From Smallanthus sonchifolius (lineage: Eukaryota > Streptophyta > Magnoliopsida > Asterales > Asteraceae): DNA of 64,000 nt. Made by a program: the position numbers and the translations under genes. Numbering within the stretch: position 1 is the first letter of the stretch; every line of letters starts with the position of its first letter. The stretch spans positions 25,594,001-25,658,000 of the forward strand of contig CM042035.1 of the NCBI GenBank assembly GCA_023525975.1, written 5' to 3'. This document shows positions 45,110 to 57,190 of this stretch, one piece after another. The notes under the pieces were generated by a model. The model searched no databases and was not told the origin of the DNA. It saw nothing but the letters and a program-made list of their open reading frames with translations.

Positions 45110-45229
45110 GGTTGCGATCATACCAGCACTAAAGCACCGGATCCCATCAGAACCCCGCAGTTAAGCGTGCTTCGGCGAGAGTAGTACTAGGATGGGTGAC
45201 CCCCTGGGAAGTCCTCTTGTTGCAACCCC
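45110..45229 (+). rRNA. 5S rRNA: 5S rRNA gene copy 90 (A type, T45C G64C)
   Basis: T45C and G64C. Promoter has a private C at -9 (GAAAGACTTATTTC). A1 spacer. Confidence 0.94.
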
Positions 45230-45615
45230 TTTTTTAATTTATTTTTTTTACTCTAAACAACGTCATCCGTTGATTATTATGCAAGCGGACGTGGGTGTAA
45301 CGAGTTTTTGTCAAAAAACGGTCAACGTACGTAAAGACTCGGGCGCGCGGGTCCGTGTCGGGGAACGCCCGATCGCGGGAGACACACGTTTAGACGTCGA
45401 GTGGAACACGTGTGTCTTCTTATACTAGTCAATTATTCTTACGCCTCGGGTGAGCGTGGGAATATGTTTTGTACAAGGAAGTATAAGAACTAAACGCTCG
45501 CCGGCGGGTGACGCACGTGTTGACGTAAGGTGGAACGCGCGCGCAAGAGGAGAATGCAAGTAAAAATGAGTCATGTGTGGAAGGGGATAAAGTAATAGAA
45601 TGAAAGAGTTATTTC

Positions 45616-45735
45616 GGTTGCGATCATACCAGCACTAAAGCACCGGATCCCATCAGAACTTCGCAGTTAAGCGTGCTTGAGCGAGAGTAGTACTAGGATG
45701 GGTGACCCCCTGGGAAGTCCTCGTGTTGCAACCCC
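45616..45735 (+). rRNA. 5S rRNA: 5S rRNA gene copy 91 (B type)
   Basis: Class sequence; T9 spacer. Confidence 0.97.
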
Positions 45736-46115
45736 TTTTTTAATTTATTTTTTTTTACTCTAAACAACGTCATCCGTTGATTATTATGCAAGTGGGCGTA
45801 ACGAGTTTTTGTCAAAAAACGGTCAACGTACGTAAAGACTCGGGCGCGCGGGTCCGTGTCGGGAACACCCGATCGCGGGAGACACACGTTTAGACGTCGA
45901 GTGGAACACGTGTGTCATCTTATACTAGTCAATTATTCTTACGCCTCGGGTGAGCGTGGGAATATGTTTTGTACAAGGAAGTATAAGAACTAAACGCTCG
46001 CCGGCGGGTGACGCACGTGTTGACGTAAGGCGGAACGCGCGCGCAAGAGGAGAATGCAAGTAAAAATGAGTCATGTGTGGAAGGGGATAAAGTAATAGAA
46101 TGAAAGAATTATTTC

Positions 46116-46235
46116 GGTTGCGATCATACCAGCACTAAAGCACCGGATTCCATCAGAACTCCGCAGTTAAGCGTGCTTGGGCGAGAGTAGTACTAGGATG
46201 GGTGACCCCCTGGGAAGTCCTCTTGTTGCAACCCC
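46116..46235 (+). rRNA. 5S rRNA: 5S rRNA gene copy 92 (A type, C34T)
   Basis: C34T; H spacer that switches again to GGTGAAACG and a B promoter. This spacer holds the junction of the 18-unit duplication. Confidence 0.97.
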
Positions 46236-46620
46236 TTTTTTAATTTATTTTTTTTACTCTAAACAACGTCATCCGTTGATTATTATGCAAGCGGACGTGG
46301 GTGTAACGAGTTTTTGTCAAAAAACGGTCAACGTACGTAAAGACTCGGGCGCGCGGGTCCGTGTCGGGAACACCCGATCGCGGGAGACACACGTTTAGAC
46401 GTCTTGTGGAACACGTGTGTCATCTTATACTAGTCAATTATTCTTACGCCTCGGGTGAGCGTGGGAATATGTTTTGTACAAGGAAGTATAAGAACTAAAC
46501 GCTCGCCGGCGGGTGACGCACGTGTTGACGTAAGGTGAAACGCGCGCGCAAGAGGAGAATGCAAGTAAAAATGAGTCATGTGTGGAAGGGGATAAAGTAA
46601 TAGAATGAAAGAGTTATTTC

Positions 46621-46740
46621 GGTTGCGATCATACCAGCACTAAAGCACCGGATCCCATCAGAACTTCGCAGTTAAGCGTGCTTGAGCGAGAGTAGTACTA
46701 GGATGGGTGACCCCCTGGGAAGTCCTCGTGTTGCAACCCC
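46621..46740 (+). rRNA. 5S rRNA: 5S rRNA gene copy 93 (B type)
   Basis: Class sequence; interrupted T tract; duplicate of copy 75. Confidence 0.97.
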
Positions 46741-47120
46741 TTTTTTAATTTATTTATTTTTACTCTAAACAACGTCATCCGTTGATTATTATGCAAGTGG
46801 GCGTAACGAGTTTTTGTCAAAAAACGGTCAACGTACGTAAAGACTCGGGCGCGCGGGTCCGTGTCGGGAACACCCAATCGCGGGAGACACACGTTTAGAC
46901 GTCGAGTGGAACACGTGTGTCATCTTATACTAGTCAATTATTCTTACGCCTCGGGTGAGCGTGGGAATATGTTTTGTACAAGGAAGTATAAGAACTAAAC
47001 GCTCGCCGGCGGGTGACGCACGTGTTGACGTAAGGCGGAACGCGCGCGCAAGAGGAGAATGCAAGTAAAAATGAGTCATGTGTGGAAGGGGATAAAGTAA
47101 TAGAATGAAAGAATTATTTC

Positions 47121-47240
47121 GGTTGCGATCATACCAGCACTAAAGCACCGGATTCCATCAGAACTCCGCAGTTAAGCGTGCTTGGACGAGAGTAGTACTA
47201 GGATGGGTGACCCCCTGGGAAGTCCTCTTGTTGCAACCCC
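47121..47240 (+). rRNA. 5S rRNA: 5S rRNA gene copy 94 (A type, C34T)
   Basis: C34T and G66A; duplicate of copy 76. Confidence 0.95.
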
Positions 47241-47626
47241 TTTTTTAATTTATTTTTTTTACTCTAAACAACGTCATCCGTTGATTATTATGCAAGCGGA
47301 CGTGGGTGTAACGAGTTTTTGTCAAAAAACGGTCAACGTACGTAAAGACTCGGGCGCGCGGGTCCGTGTCGGGGAACGCCCGATCGCGGGAGACACACGT
47401 TTAGACGTCGAGTGGAACACGTGTGTCTTCTTATACTAGTCAATTATTCTTACGCCTCGGGTGAGCGTGCGAATATGTTTTGTACAAGGAAGTATAAGAA
47501 CTAAACGCTCGCCGGCGGGTGACGCACGTGTTGACGTAAGGTGAAACGCGCGCGCAAGAGGAGAATGCAAGTAAAAATGAGTCATGTGTGGAAGGGGATA
47601 AAGTAATAGAATGAAAGAGTTATTTC

Positions 47627-47746
47627 GGTTGCGATCATACCAGCACTAAAGCACCGGATCCCATCAGAACTTCGCAGTTAAGCGTGCTTGAGCGAGAGTA
47701 GTACTAGGATGGGTGACCCCCTGGGAAGTCCTCGTGTTGCAACCCC
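47627..47746 (+). rRNA. 5S rRNA: 5S rRNA gene copy 95 (B type)
   Basis: Class sequence; CCCAATCACGGG spacer; duplicate of copy 77. Confidence 0.97.
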
Positions 47747-48126
47747 TTTTTTAATTTATTTATTTTTACTCTAAACAACGTCATCCGTTGATTATTATGC
47801 AAGTGGGCGTAACGAGTTTTTGTCAAAAAACGGTCAACGTACGTAAAGACTCGGGCGCGCGGGTCCGTGTCGGGAACACCCAATCACGGGAGACACACGT
47901 TTAGACGTCGAGTGGAACACGTGTGTCATCTTATACTAGTCAATTATTCTTACGCCTCGGGTGAGCGTGGGAATATGTTTTGTACAAGGAAGTATAAGAA
48001 CTAAACGCTCGCCGGCGGGTGACGCACGTGTTGACGTAAGGCGGAACGCGCGCGCAAGAGGAGAATGCAAGTAAAAATGAGTCATGTGTGGAAGGGGATA
48101 AAGTAATAGAATGAAAGAATTATTTC

Positions 48127-48246
48127 GGTTGCGATCATACCAGCACTAAAGCACCGGATTCCATCAGAACTCCGCAGTTAAGCGTGCTTGGGCGAGAGTA
48201 GTACTAAGATGGGTGACCCCCTGGGAAGTCCTCTTGTTGCAACCCC
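48127..48246 (+). rRNA. 5S rRNA: 5S rRNA gene copy 96 (A type, C34T)
   Basis: C34T and G81A; A3 spacer; duplicate of copy 78. Confidence 0.95.
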
Positions 48247-48632
48247 TTTTTTAATTTATTTTTTTTACTCTAAACAACGTCATCCGTTGATTATTTTGCA
48301 AGCGGACGTGGGTGTAACGAGTTTTTGTCAAAAAACGGTCAACGTACGTAAAGACTCGGGCGCGCGGGTCCGTGTCGGGGAACGCCCGATCGCGGGAGAC
48401 ACACGTTTAGACGTCGAGTGGAACACGTGTGTCTTCTTATACTAGTCAATTATTCTTACGCCTCGGGTGAGCGTGGGAATATGTTTTGTACAAGGAAGTA
48501 TAAGAACTAAACGCTCGCCGGCAGGTGACGCACGTGTTGACGTAAGGCGGAACGCGCGCGCAAGAGGAGAATGCAAGTAAAAATGAGTCATGTGTGGAAG
48601 GGGATAAAGTAATAGAATGAAAGAATTATTTC

Positions 48633-48752
48633 GGTTGCGATCATACCAGCACTAAAGCACCGGATCCCATCAGAACTCCGCAGTTAAGCGTGCTTGGGCG
48701 AGAGTAGTACTAGGATGGGTGACCCCCTGGGAAGTCCTCTTGTTGCAACCCC
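48633..48752 (+). rRNA. 5S rRNA: 5S rRNA gene copy 97 (A type)
   Basis: Class sequence; A1 spacer; duplicate of copy 79. Confidence 0.97.
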
Positions 48753-49138
48753 TTTTTTAATTTATTTTTTTTACTCTAAACAACGTCATCCGTTGATTAT
48801 TATGCAAGCGGACGTGGGTGTAACGAGTTTTTGTCAAAAAACGGTCAACGTACGTAAAGACTCGGGCGCGCGGGTCCGTGTCGGGGAACGCCCGATCGCG
48901 GGAGACACACGTTTAGACGTCGAGTGGAACACGTGTGTCTTCTTATACTAGTCAATTATTCTTACGCCTCGGGTGAGCGTGGGAATATGTTTTGTACAAG
49001 GAAGTATAAGAACTAAACGCTCGCCGGCGGGTGACGCACGTGTTGACGTAAGGTGGAACGCGCGCGCAAGAGGAGAATGCAAGTAAAAATGAGTCATGTG
49101 TGGAAGGGGATAAAGTAATAGAATGAAAGAGTTATTTC

Positions 49139-49258
49139 GGTTGCGATCATACCAGCACTAAAGCACCGGATCCCATCAGAACTTCGCAGTTAAGCGTGCT
49201 TGAGCGAGAGTAGTACTAGGATGGGTGACCCCCTGGGAAGTCCTCGTGTTGCAACCCC
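49139..49258 (+). rRNA. 5S rRNA: 5S rRNA gene copy 98 (B type)
   Basis: Class sequence; T9 spacer with CTTGTGG; duplicate of copy 80. Confidence 0.97.
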
Positions 49259-49638
49259 TTTTTTAATTTATTTTTTTTTACTCTAAACAACGTCATCCGT
49301 TGATTATTATGCAAGTGGGCGTAACGAGTTTTTGTCAAAAAACGGTCAACGTACGTAAAGACTCGGGCGCGCGGGTCCGTGTCGGGAACACCCGATCGCG
49401 GGAGACACACGTTTAGACGTCTTGTGGAACACGTGTGTCATCTTATACTAGTCAATTATTCTTACGCCTCGGGTGAGCGTGGGAATATGTTTTGTACAAG
49501 GAAGTATAAGAACTAAACGCTCGCCGGCGGGTGACGCACGTGTTGACGTAAGGCGGAACGCGCGCGCAAGAGGAGAATGCAAGTAAAAATGAGTCATGTG
49601 TGGAAGGGGATAAAGTAATAGAATGAAAGAATTATTTC

Positions 49639-49758
49639 GGTTGCGATCATACCAGCACTAAAGCACCGGATCCCATCAGAACTCCGCAGTTAAGCGTGCT
49701 TGGGCGAGAGTAGTACTAGGATGGGTGACCCCCTGGGAAGTCCTCGTGTTGCAACCCC
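49639..49758 (+). rRNA. 5S rRNA: 5S rRNA gene copy 99 (A body, G108)
   Basis: Duplicate of copy 81, again followed by the O spacer. Confidence 0.96.
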
Positions 49759-50146
49759 TTTTTTAATTTATTTATTTTTTACTCTAAACAAGGTCACCCG
49801 TTGATTATTATCCAAGGGGGAGTGGGCGTAACGAGTTTTTGTCAAAAAACGGTCAACGTACGTAAAGACTCGGGCGCGCGGGTCCGTGTCGTGGAACGCC
49901 CGATCGCGGGAGACACACGTTTAGACGTCGAGTGGAACACGTGTGTCTTCTTATACTAGTCAATTATTCTTACGCCTCGGGTGAGCGTGGGAATATGTTT
50001 TGTACAAGGAAGTATAAGAACTAAACGCTCGCCGGCGGGTGACGCACGTGTTGACGTAAGGCGGAACGCGCGCGCAAGAGGAGAATGCAAGTAAAAATGA
50101 GTCATGTGTGGAAGGGGATAAAGTAATAGAATGAAAGGATTATTTC
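49759..50146 (+). repeat. Divergent O spacer after copy 99
   Basis: Second occurrence of the O spacer, exactly 9,064 bp after the first. It is one of the clearest markers of the 18-unit duplication. Confidence 0.85.
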
Positions 50147-50266
50147 GGTTGCGATCATACCAGCACTAAAGCACCGGATTCCATCAGAACTCCGCAGTTA
50201 AGCGTGCTTGGGCGAGAGTAGTACTAGGATGGGTGACCCCCTGGGAAGTCCTCTTGTTGCAACCCC
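50147..50266 (+). rRNA. 5S rRNA: 5S rRNA gene copy 100 (A type, C34T)
   Basis: C34T; promoter GAAAGGATTATTTC; A3 spacer; duplicate of copy 82. Confidence 0.97.
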
Positions 50267-50652
50267 TTTTTTAATTTATTTTTTTTACTCTAAACAACGT
50301 CATCCGTTGATTATTTTGCAAGCGGACGTGGGTGTAACGAGTTTTTGTCAAAAAACGGTCAACGTACGTAAAGACTCGGGCGCGCGGGTCCGTGTCGGGG
50401 AACGCCCGATCGCGGGAGACACACGTTTAGACGTCGAGTGGAACACGTGTGTCTTCTTATACTAGTCAATTATTCTTACGCCTCGGGTGAGCGTGGGAAT
50501 ATGTTTTGTACAAGGAAGTATAAGAACTAAACGCTCGCCGGCAGGTGACGCACGTGTTGACGTAAGGCGGAACGCGCGCGCAAGAGGAGAATGCAAGTAA
50601 AAATGAGTCATGTGTGGAAGGGGATAAAGTAATAGAATGAAAGAATTATTTC

Positions 50653-50772
50653 GGTTGCGATCATACCAGCACTAAAGCACCGGATCCCATCAGAACTCCG
50701 CAGTTAAGCGTGCTTGGGCGAGAGTAGTACTAGGATGGGTGACCCCCTGGGAAGTCCTCTTGTTGCAACCCC
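50653..50772 (+). rRNA. 5S rRNA: 5S rRNA gene copy 101 (A type)
   Basis: Class sequence; A1 spacer; duplicate of copy 83. Confidence 0.97.
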
Positions 50773-51158
50773 TTTTTTAATTTATTTTTTTTACTCTAAA
50801 CAACGTCATCCGTTGATTATTATGCAAGCGGACGTGGGTGTAACGAGTTTTTGTCAAAAAACGGTCAACGTACGTAAAGACTCGGGCGCGCGGGTCCGTG
50901 TCGGGGAACGCCCGATCGCGGGAGACACACGTTTAGACGTCGAGTGGAACACGTGTGTCTTCTTATACTAGTCAATTATTCTTACGCCTCGGGTGAGCGT
51001 GGGAATATGTTTTGTACAAGGAAGTATAAGAACTAAACGCTCGCCGGCGGGTGACGCACGTGTTGACGTAAGGTGGAACGCGCGCGCAAGAGGAGAATGC
51101 AAGTAAAAATGAGTCATGTGTGGAAGGGGATAAAGTAATAGAATGAAAGAGTTATTTC

Positions 51159-51278
51159 GGTTGCGATCATACCAGCACTAAAGCACCGGATCCCATCAGA
51201 ACTTCGCAGTTAAGCGTGCTTGAGCGAGAGTAGTACTAGGATGGGTGACCCCCTGGGAAGTCCTCGTGTTGCAACCCC
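51159..51278 (+). rRNA. 5S rRNA: 5S rRNA gene copy 102 (B type)
   Basis: Class sequence; T9 spacer with CTTGTGG; duplicate of copy 84. Confidence 0.97.
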
Positions 51279-51658
51279 TTTTTTAATTTATTTTTTTTTA
51301 CTCTAAACAACGTCATCCGTTGATTATTATGCAAGTGGGCGTAACGAGTTTTTGTCAAAAAACGGTCAACGTACGTAAAGACTCGGGCGCGCGGGTCCGT
51401 GTCGGGAACACCCGATCGCGGGAGACACACGTTTAGACGTCTTGTGGAACACGTGTGTCATCTTATACTAGTCAATTATTCTTACGCCTCGGGTGAGCGT
51501 GGGAATATGTTTTGTACAAGGAAGTATAAGAACTAAACGCTCGCCGGCGGGTGACGCACGTGTTGACGTAAGGCGGAACGCGCGCGCAAGAGGAGAATGC
51601 AAGTAAAAATGAGTCATGTGTGGAAGGGGATAAAGTAATAGAATGAAAGAATTATTTC

Positions 51659-51778
51659 GGTTGCGATCATACCAGCACTAAAGCACTGGATCCCATCAGA
51701 ACCCCGCAGTTAAGCGTGCTTCGGCGAGAGTAGTACTAGGATGGGTGACCCCCTGGGAAGTCCTCTTGTTGCAACCCC
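51659..51778 (+). rRNA. 5S rRNA: 5S rRNA gene copy 103 (A type, T45C G64C C29T)
   Basis: Same three changes as its duplicate, copy 85. The spacer has a private AAGAGGTGAATG. Confidence 0.94.
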
Positions 51779-52164
51779 TTTTTTAATTTATTTTTTTTAC
51801 TCTAAACAACGTCATCCGTTGATTATTATGCAAGCGGACGTGGGTGTAACGAGTTTTTGTCAAAAAACGGTCAACGTACGTAAAGACTCGGGCGCGCGGG
51901 TCCGTGTCGGGGAACGCCCGATCGCGGGAGACACACGTTTAGACGTCGAGTGGAACACGTGTGTCTTCTTATACTAGTCAATTATTCTTACGCCTCGGGT
52001 GAGCGTGGGAATATGTTTTGTACAAGGAAGTATAAGAACTAAACGCTCGCCGGCGGGTGACGCACGTGTTGACGTAAGGTGGAACGGGCGCGCAAGAGGT
52101 GAATGCAAGTAAAAATGAGTCATGTGTGGAAGGGGATAAAGTAATAGAATGAAAGAGTTATTTC

Positions 52165-52284
52165 GGTTGCGATCATACCAGCACTAAAGCACCGGATCCC
52201 ATCAGAACTTCGCAGTTAAGCGTGCTTGAGCGAGAGTAGTACTAGGATGGGTGACCCCCTTGGAAGTCCTCGTGTTGCAACCCC
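52165..52284 (+). rRNA. 5S rRNA: 5S rRNA gene copy 104 (B type, G97T)
   Basis: G97T at the end of box C, absent from its duplicate copy 86 but also present in copies 113, 118 and 121. T8 spacer with ACTCAGG and AGAAATAAACG. Confidence 0.95.
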
Positions 52285-52663
52285 TTTTTTAATTTATTTT
52301 TTTTACTCTAAACAACGTCATCCGTTGATTATTATGCAAGTGGGCGTAACGAGTTTTTGTCAAAAAACGGTCAACGTACGTAAAGACTCAGGCGCGCGGG
52401 TCCGTGTCGGGAACACCCGATCGCGGGAGACACACGTTTAGACGTCGAGTGGAACACGTGTGTCATCTTATACTAGTCAATTATTCTTACGCCTCGGGTG
52501 AGCGTGGGAATATGTTTTGTACAAGGAAGTATAAGAAATAAACGCTCGCCGGCGGGTGACGCACGTGTTGACGTAAGGCGGAACGCGCGCGCAAGAGGAG
52601 AATGCAAGTAAAAATGAGTCATGTGTGGAAGGGGATAAAGTAATAGAATGAAAGAATTATTTC

Positions 52664-52782
52664 GGTTGCGATCATACCAGCACTAAAGCACCGGATCCCA
52701 TCAGAACTCCGCAGTTAAGCGTGCTTGGGCGAGAGTAGTACTAGGATGGGTGACCCCAGGGAAGTCCTCTTGTTGCAACCCC
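52664..52782 (+). rRNA. 5S rRNA: 5S rRNA gene copy 105 (A type, 1-nt deletion)
   Basis: 119 nt: one C missing in GACCCCAGGG with T96A, as in duplicate copy 87, but the terminal stem is intact here (GCAACCCC). A2 spacer. Confidence 0.9.
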
Positions 52783-53168
52783 TTTTTTAATTTATTTTTT
52801 TTACTCTAAACAACGTCATCCGTTGATTATTATGCAAGCGGACGTGGGTGTAACGAGTTTTTGTCAAAAAACGGTCAACGTACGTAAAGACTCGGGCGCG
52901 CGGGTCCGTGTCGTGGAACGCCCGATCGCGGGAGACACACGTTTAGACGTCGAGTGGAACACGTGTGTCTTCTTATACTAGTCAATTATTCTTACGCCTC
53001 GGGTGAGCGTGGGAATATGTTTTGTACAAGGAAGTATAAGAACTAAACGCTCGCCGGCGGGTGACGCACGTGTTGACGTAAGGTGAAACGCGCGCGCAAG
53101 AGGAGAATGCAAGTAAAAATGAGTCATGTGTGGAAGGGGATAAAGTAATAGAATGAAAGAGTTATTTC

Positions 53169-53288
53169 GGTTGCGATCATACCAGCACTAAAGCACCGGA
53201 TCCCATCAGAACTTCGCAGTTAAGCGTGCTTGAGCGAGAGTAGTACTAGGATGGGTGACCCCCTGGGAAGTCCTCGTGTTGCAACCCC
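53169..53288 (+). rRNA. 5S rRNA: 5S rRNA gene copy 106 (B type)
   Basis: Class sequence; T9 spacer with CCCAATCGCGGG; duplicate of copy 88. Confidence 0.97.
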
Positions 53289-53668
53289 TTTTTTAATTTA
53301 TTTTTTTTTACTCTAAACAACGTCATCCGTTGATTATTATGCAAGTGGGCGTAACGAGTTTTTGTCAAAAAACGGTCAACGTACGTAAAGACTCGGGCGC
53401 GCGGGTCCGTGTCGGGAACACCCAATCGCGGGAGACACACGTTTAGACGTCGAGTGGAACACGTGTGTCATCTTATACTAGTCAATTATTCTTACGCCTC
53501 GGGTGAGCGTGGGAATATGTTTTGTACAAGGAAGTATAAGAACTAAACGCTCGCCGGCGGGTGACGCACGTGTTGACGTAAGGCGGAACGCGCGCGCAAG
53601 AGGAGAATGCAAGTAAAAATGAGTCATGTGTGGAAGGGGATAAAGTAATAGAATGAAAGAATTATTTC

Positions 53669-53788
53669 GGTTGCGATCATACCAGCACTAAAGCACCGGA
53701 TTCCATCAGAACTCCGCAGTTAAGCGTGCTTGGGCGAGAGTAGTACTAGGATGGGTGACCCCCTGGGAAGTCCTCTTGTTGCAACCCC
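53669..53788 (+). rRNA. 5S rRNA: 5S rRNA gene copy 107 (A type, C34T)
   Basis: C34T; H spacer; duplicate of copy 89. Confidence 0.97.
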
Positions 53789-54173
53789 TTTTTTAATTTA
53801 TTTTTTTTACTCTAAACAACGTCATCCGTTGATTATTATGCAAGCGGACGTGGGTGTAACGAGTTTTTGTCAAAAAACGGTCAACGTACGTAAAGACTCG
53901 GGCGCGCGGGTCCGTGTCGGGAACACCCGATCGCGGGAGACACACGTTTAGACGTCTTGTGGAACACGTGTGTCATCTTATACTAGTCAATTATTCTTAC
54001 GCCTCGGGTGAGCGTGGGAATATGTTTTGTACAAGGAAGTATAAGAACTAAACGCTCGCCGGCGGGTGACGCACGTGTTGACGTAAGGCGGAACGCGCGC
54101 GCAAGAGGAGAATGCAAGTAAAAATGAGTCATGTGTGGAAGGGGATAAAGTAATAGAATGAAAGAATTATTTC

Positions 54174-54293
54174 GGTTGCGATCATACCAGCACTAAAGCA
54201 CCGGATCCCATCAGAACCCCGCAGTTAAGCGTGCTTCGGCGAGAGTAGTACTAGGATGGGTGACCCCCTGGGAAGTCCTCTTGTTGCAACCCC
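54174..54293 (+). rRNA. 5S rRNA: 5S rRNA gene copy 108 (A type, T45C G64C)
   Basis: T45C and G64C; ordinary promoter, unlike its duplicate copy 90. A1 spacer holding the left limit of the 5-unit duplication. Confidence 0.94.
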
Positions 54294-54679
54294 TTTTTTA
54301 ATTTATTTTTTTTACTCTAAACAACGTCATCCGTTGATTATTATGCAAGCGGACGTGGGTGTAACGAGTTTTTGTCAAAAAACGGTCAACGTACGTAAAG
54401 ACTCGGGCGCGCGGGTCCGTGTCGGGGAACGCCCGATCGCGGGAGACACACGTTTAGACGTCGAGTGGAACACGTGTGTCTTCTTATACTAGTCAATTAT
54501 TCTTACGCCTCGGGTGAGCGTGGGAATATGTTTTGTACAAGGAAGTATAAGAACTAAACGCTCGCCGGCGGGTGACGCACGTGTTGACGTAAGGTGGAAC
54601 GCGCGCGCAAGAGGAGAATGCAAGTAAAAATGAGTCATGTGTGGAAGGGGATAAAGTAATAGAATGAAAGAGTTATTTC

Positions 54680-54799
54680 GGTTGCGATCATACCAGCACT
54701 AAAGCACCGGATCCCATCAGAACTTCGCAGTTAAGCGTGCTTGAGCGAGAGTAGTACTAGGATGGGTGACCCCCTGGGAAGTCCTCGTGTTGCAACCCC
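54680..54799 (+). rRNA. 5S rRNA: 5S rRNA gene copy 109 (B type)
   Basis: Class sequence; T9 spacer; duplicate of copy 91 and of copy 114. Confidence 0.97.
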
Positions 54800-55179
54800 T
54801 TTTTTAATTTATTTTTTTTTACTCTAAACAACGTCATCCGTTGATTATTATGCAAGTGGGCGTAACGAGTTTTTGTCAAAAAACGGTCAACGTACGTAAA
54901 GACTCGGGCGCGCGGGTCCGTGTCGGGAACACCCGATCGCGGGAGACACACGTTTAGACGTCGAGTGGAACACGTGTGTCATCTTATACTAGTCAATTAT
55001 TCTTACGCCTCGGGTGAGCGTGGGAATATGTTTTGTACAAGGAAGTATAAGAACTAAACGCTCGCCGGCGGGTGACGCACGTGTTGACGTAAGGCGGAAC
55101 GCGCGCGCAAGAGGAGAATGCAAGTAAAAATGAGTCATGTGTGGAAGGGGATAAAGTAATAGAATGAAAGAATTATTTC

Positions 55180-55299
55180 GGTTGCGATCATACCAGCACT
55201 AAAGCACCGGATTCCATCAGAACTCCGCAGTTAAGCGTGCTTGGGCGAGAGTAGTACTAGGATGGGTGACCCCCTGGGAAGTCCTCTTGTTGCAACCCC
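55180..55299 (+). rRNA. 5S rRNA: 5S rRNA gene copy 110 (A type, C34T)
   Basis: C34T; H spacer ending in GGTGGAACG and a B promoter. Confidence 0.97.
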
Positions 55300-55684
55300 T
55301 TTTTTAATTTATTTTTTTTACTCTAAACAACGTCATCCGTTGATTATTATGCAAGCGGACGTGGGTGTAACGAGTTTTTGTCAAAAAACGGTCAACGTAC
55401 GTAAAGACTCGGGCGCGCGGGTCCGTGTCGGGAACACCCGATCGCGGGAGACACACGTTTAGACGTCTTGTGGAACACGTGTGTCATCTTATACTAGTCA
55501 ATTATTCTTACGCCTCGGGTGAGCGTGGGAATATGTTTTGTACAAGGAAGTATAAGAACTAAACGCTCGCCGGCGGGTGACGCACGTGTTGACGTAAGGT
55601 GGAACGCGCGCGCAAGAGGAGAATGCAAGTAAAAATGAGTCATGTGTGGAAGGGGATAAAGTAATAGAATGAAAGAGTTATTTC

Positions 55685-55804
55685 GGTTGCGATCATACCA
55701 GCACTAAAGCACCGGATCCCATCAGAACTTCGCAGTTAAGCGTGCTTGAGCGAGAGTAGTACTAGGATGGGTGACCCCCTGGGAAGTCCTCGTGTTGCAA
55801 CCCC
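55685..55804 (+). rRNA. 5S rRNA: 5S rRNA gene copy 111 (B type)
   Basis: Class sequence; T9 spacer. Confidence 0.97.
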
Positions 55805-56184
55805 TTTTTTAATTTATTTTTTTTTACTCTAAACAACGTCATCCGTTGATTATTATGCAAGTGGGCGTAACGAGTTTTTGTCAAAAAACGGTCAACGTAC
55901 GTAAAGACTCGGGCGCGCGGGTCCGTGTCGGGAACACCCGATCGCGGGAGACACACGTTTAGACGTCGAGTGGAACACGTGTGTCATCTTATACTAGTCA
56001 ATTATTCTTACGCCTCGGGTGAGCGTGGGAATATGTTTTGTACAAGGAAGTATAAGAACTAAACGCTCGCCGGCGGGTGACGCACGTGTTGACGTAAGGC
56101 GGAACGCGCGCGCAAGAGGAGAATGCAAGTAAAAATGAGTCATGTGTGGAAGGGGATAAAGTAATAGAATGAAAGAATTATTTC

Positions 56185-56304
56185 GGTTGCGATCATACCA
56201 GCACTAAAGCACCGGATTCCATCAGAACTCCGCAGTTAAGCGTGCTTGGGCGAGAGTAGTACTAGGATGGGTGACCCCCTGGGAAGTCCTCTTGTTGCAA
56301 CCCC
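56185..56304 (+). rRNA. 5S rRNA: 5S rRNA gene copy 112 (A type, C34T)
   Basis: C34T; A1 spacer. Confidence 0.97.
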
Positions 56305-56690
56305 TTTTTTAATTTATTTTTTTTACTCTAAACAACGTCATCCGTTGATTATTATGCAAGCGGACGTGGGTGTAACGAGTTTTTGTCAAAAAACGGTCAA
56401 CGTACGTAAAGACTCGGGCGCGCGGGTCCGTGTCGGGGAACGCCCGATCGCGGGAGACACACGTTTAGACGTCGAGTGGAACACGTGTGTCTTCTTATAC
56501 TAGTCAATTATTCTTACGCCTCGGGTGAGCGTGGGAATATGTTTTGTACAAGGAAGTATAAGAACTAAACGCTCGCCGGCGGGTGACGCACGTGTTGACG
56601 TAAGGTGGAACGCGCGCGCAAGAGGAGAATGCAAGTAAAAATGAGTCATGTGTGGAAGGGGATAAAGTAATAGAATGAAAGAGTTATTTC

Positions 56691-56810
56691 GGTTGCGATC
56701 ATACCAGCACTAAAGCACCGGATCCCATCAGAACTTCGCAGTTAAGCGTGCTTGAGCGAGAGTAGTACTAGGATGGGTGACCCCCTTGGAAGTCCTCGTG
56801 TTGCAACCCC
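56691..56810 (+). rRNA. 5S rRNA: 5S rRNA gene copy 113 (B type, G97T)
   Basis: G97T; T9 spacer with GTAAATACTCGG and CTTGTGG. Next gene is again B, at the 5-unit duplication junction. Confidence 0.95.
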
Positions 56811-57190
56811 TTTTTTAATTTATTTTTTTTTACTCTAAACAACGTCATCCGTTGATTATTATGCAAGTGGGCGTAACGAGTTTTTGTCAAAAAACGGTCA
56901 ACGTACGTAAATACTCGGGCGCGCGGGTCCGTGTCGGGAACACCCGATCGCGGGAGACACACGTTTAGACGTCTTGTGGAACACGTGTGTCATCTTATAC
57001 TAGTCAATTATTCTTACGCCTCGGGTGAGCGTGGGAATATGTTTTGTACAAGGAAGTATAAGAACTAAACGCTCGCCGGCGGGTGACGCACGTGTTGACG
57101 TAAGGTGGAACGCGCGCGCAAGAGGAGAATGCAAGTAAAAATGAGTCATGTGTGGAAGGGGATAAAGTAATAGAATGAAAGAGTTATTTC

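Larger units (their letters stand above)
37359..46422 (+). repeat. 18-unit tandem duplication, first copy
   Basis: Copies 75-92 recur as copies 93-110 with a constant offset of 9,064 bp. Shared markers include G66A (76/94), CAATCACGGG spacer (77/95), G81A (78/96), the O spacer (81/99), C29T (85/103), the box C deletion with T96A (87/105) and H spacers (89/107, 92/110). The left limit is the mismatch T at 37358 against A at 46422. Confidence 0.93.
46423..55486 (+). repeat. 18-unit tandem duplication, second copy
   Basis: Homology with the first copy continues to 55601, where GTGGAACG replaces GTGAAACG. I noticed only a handful of differences: C117A in copy 87 only, GAAAGACTTATT near 45101, GTAAGTCGG near 44518, AAGAGGTGAA near 52096, and G97T in copy 104. 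Confidence 0.93.
54482..56992 (+). repeat. 5-unit tandem duplication, first copy
   Basis: Copies 109-113 recur as 114-118 at an offset of 2,511 bp. Both blocks end with a B gene carrying G97T and a spacer with GTAAATACTCGG. The left limit is T at 54481 against A at 56992. It overlaps the tail of the 9,064-bp duplication. Confidence 0.9.
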
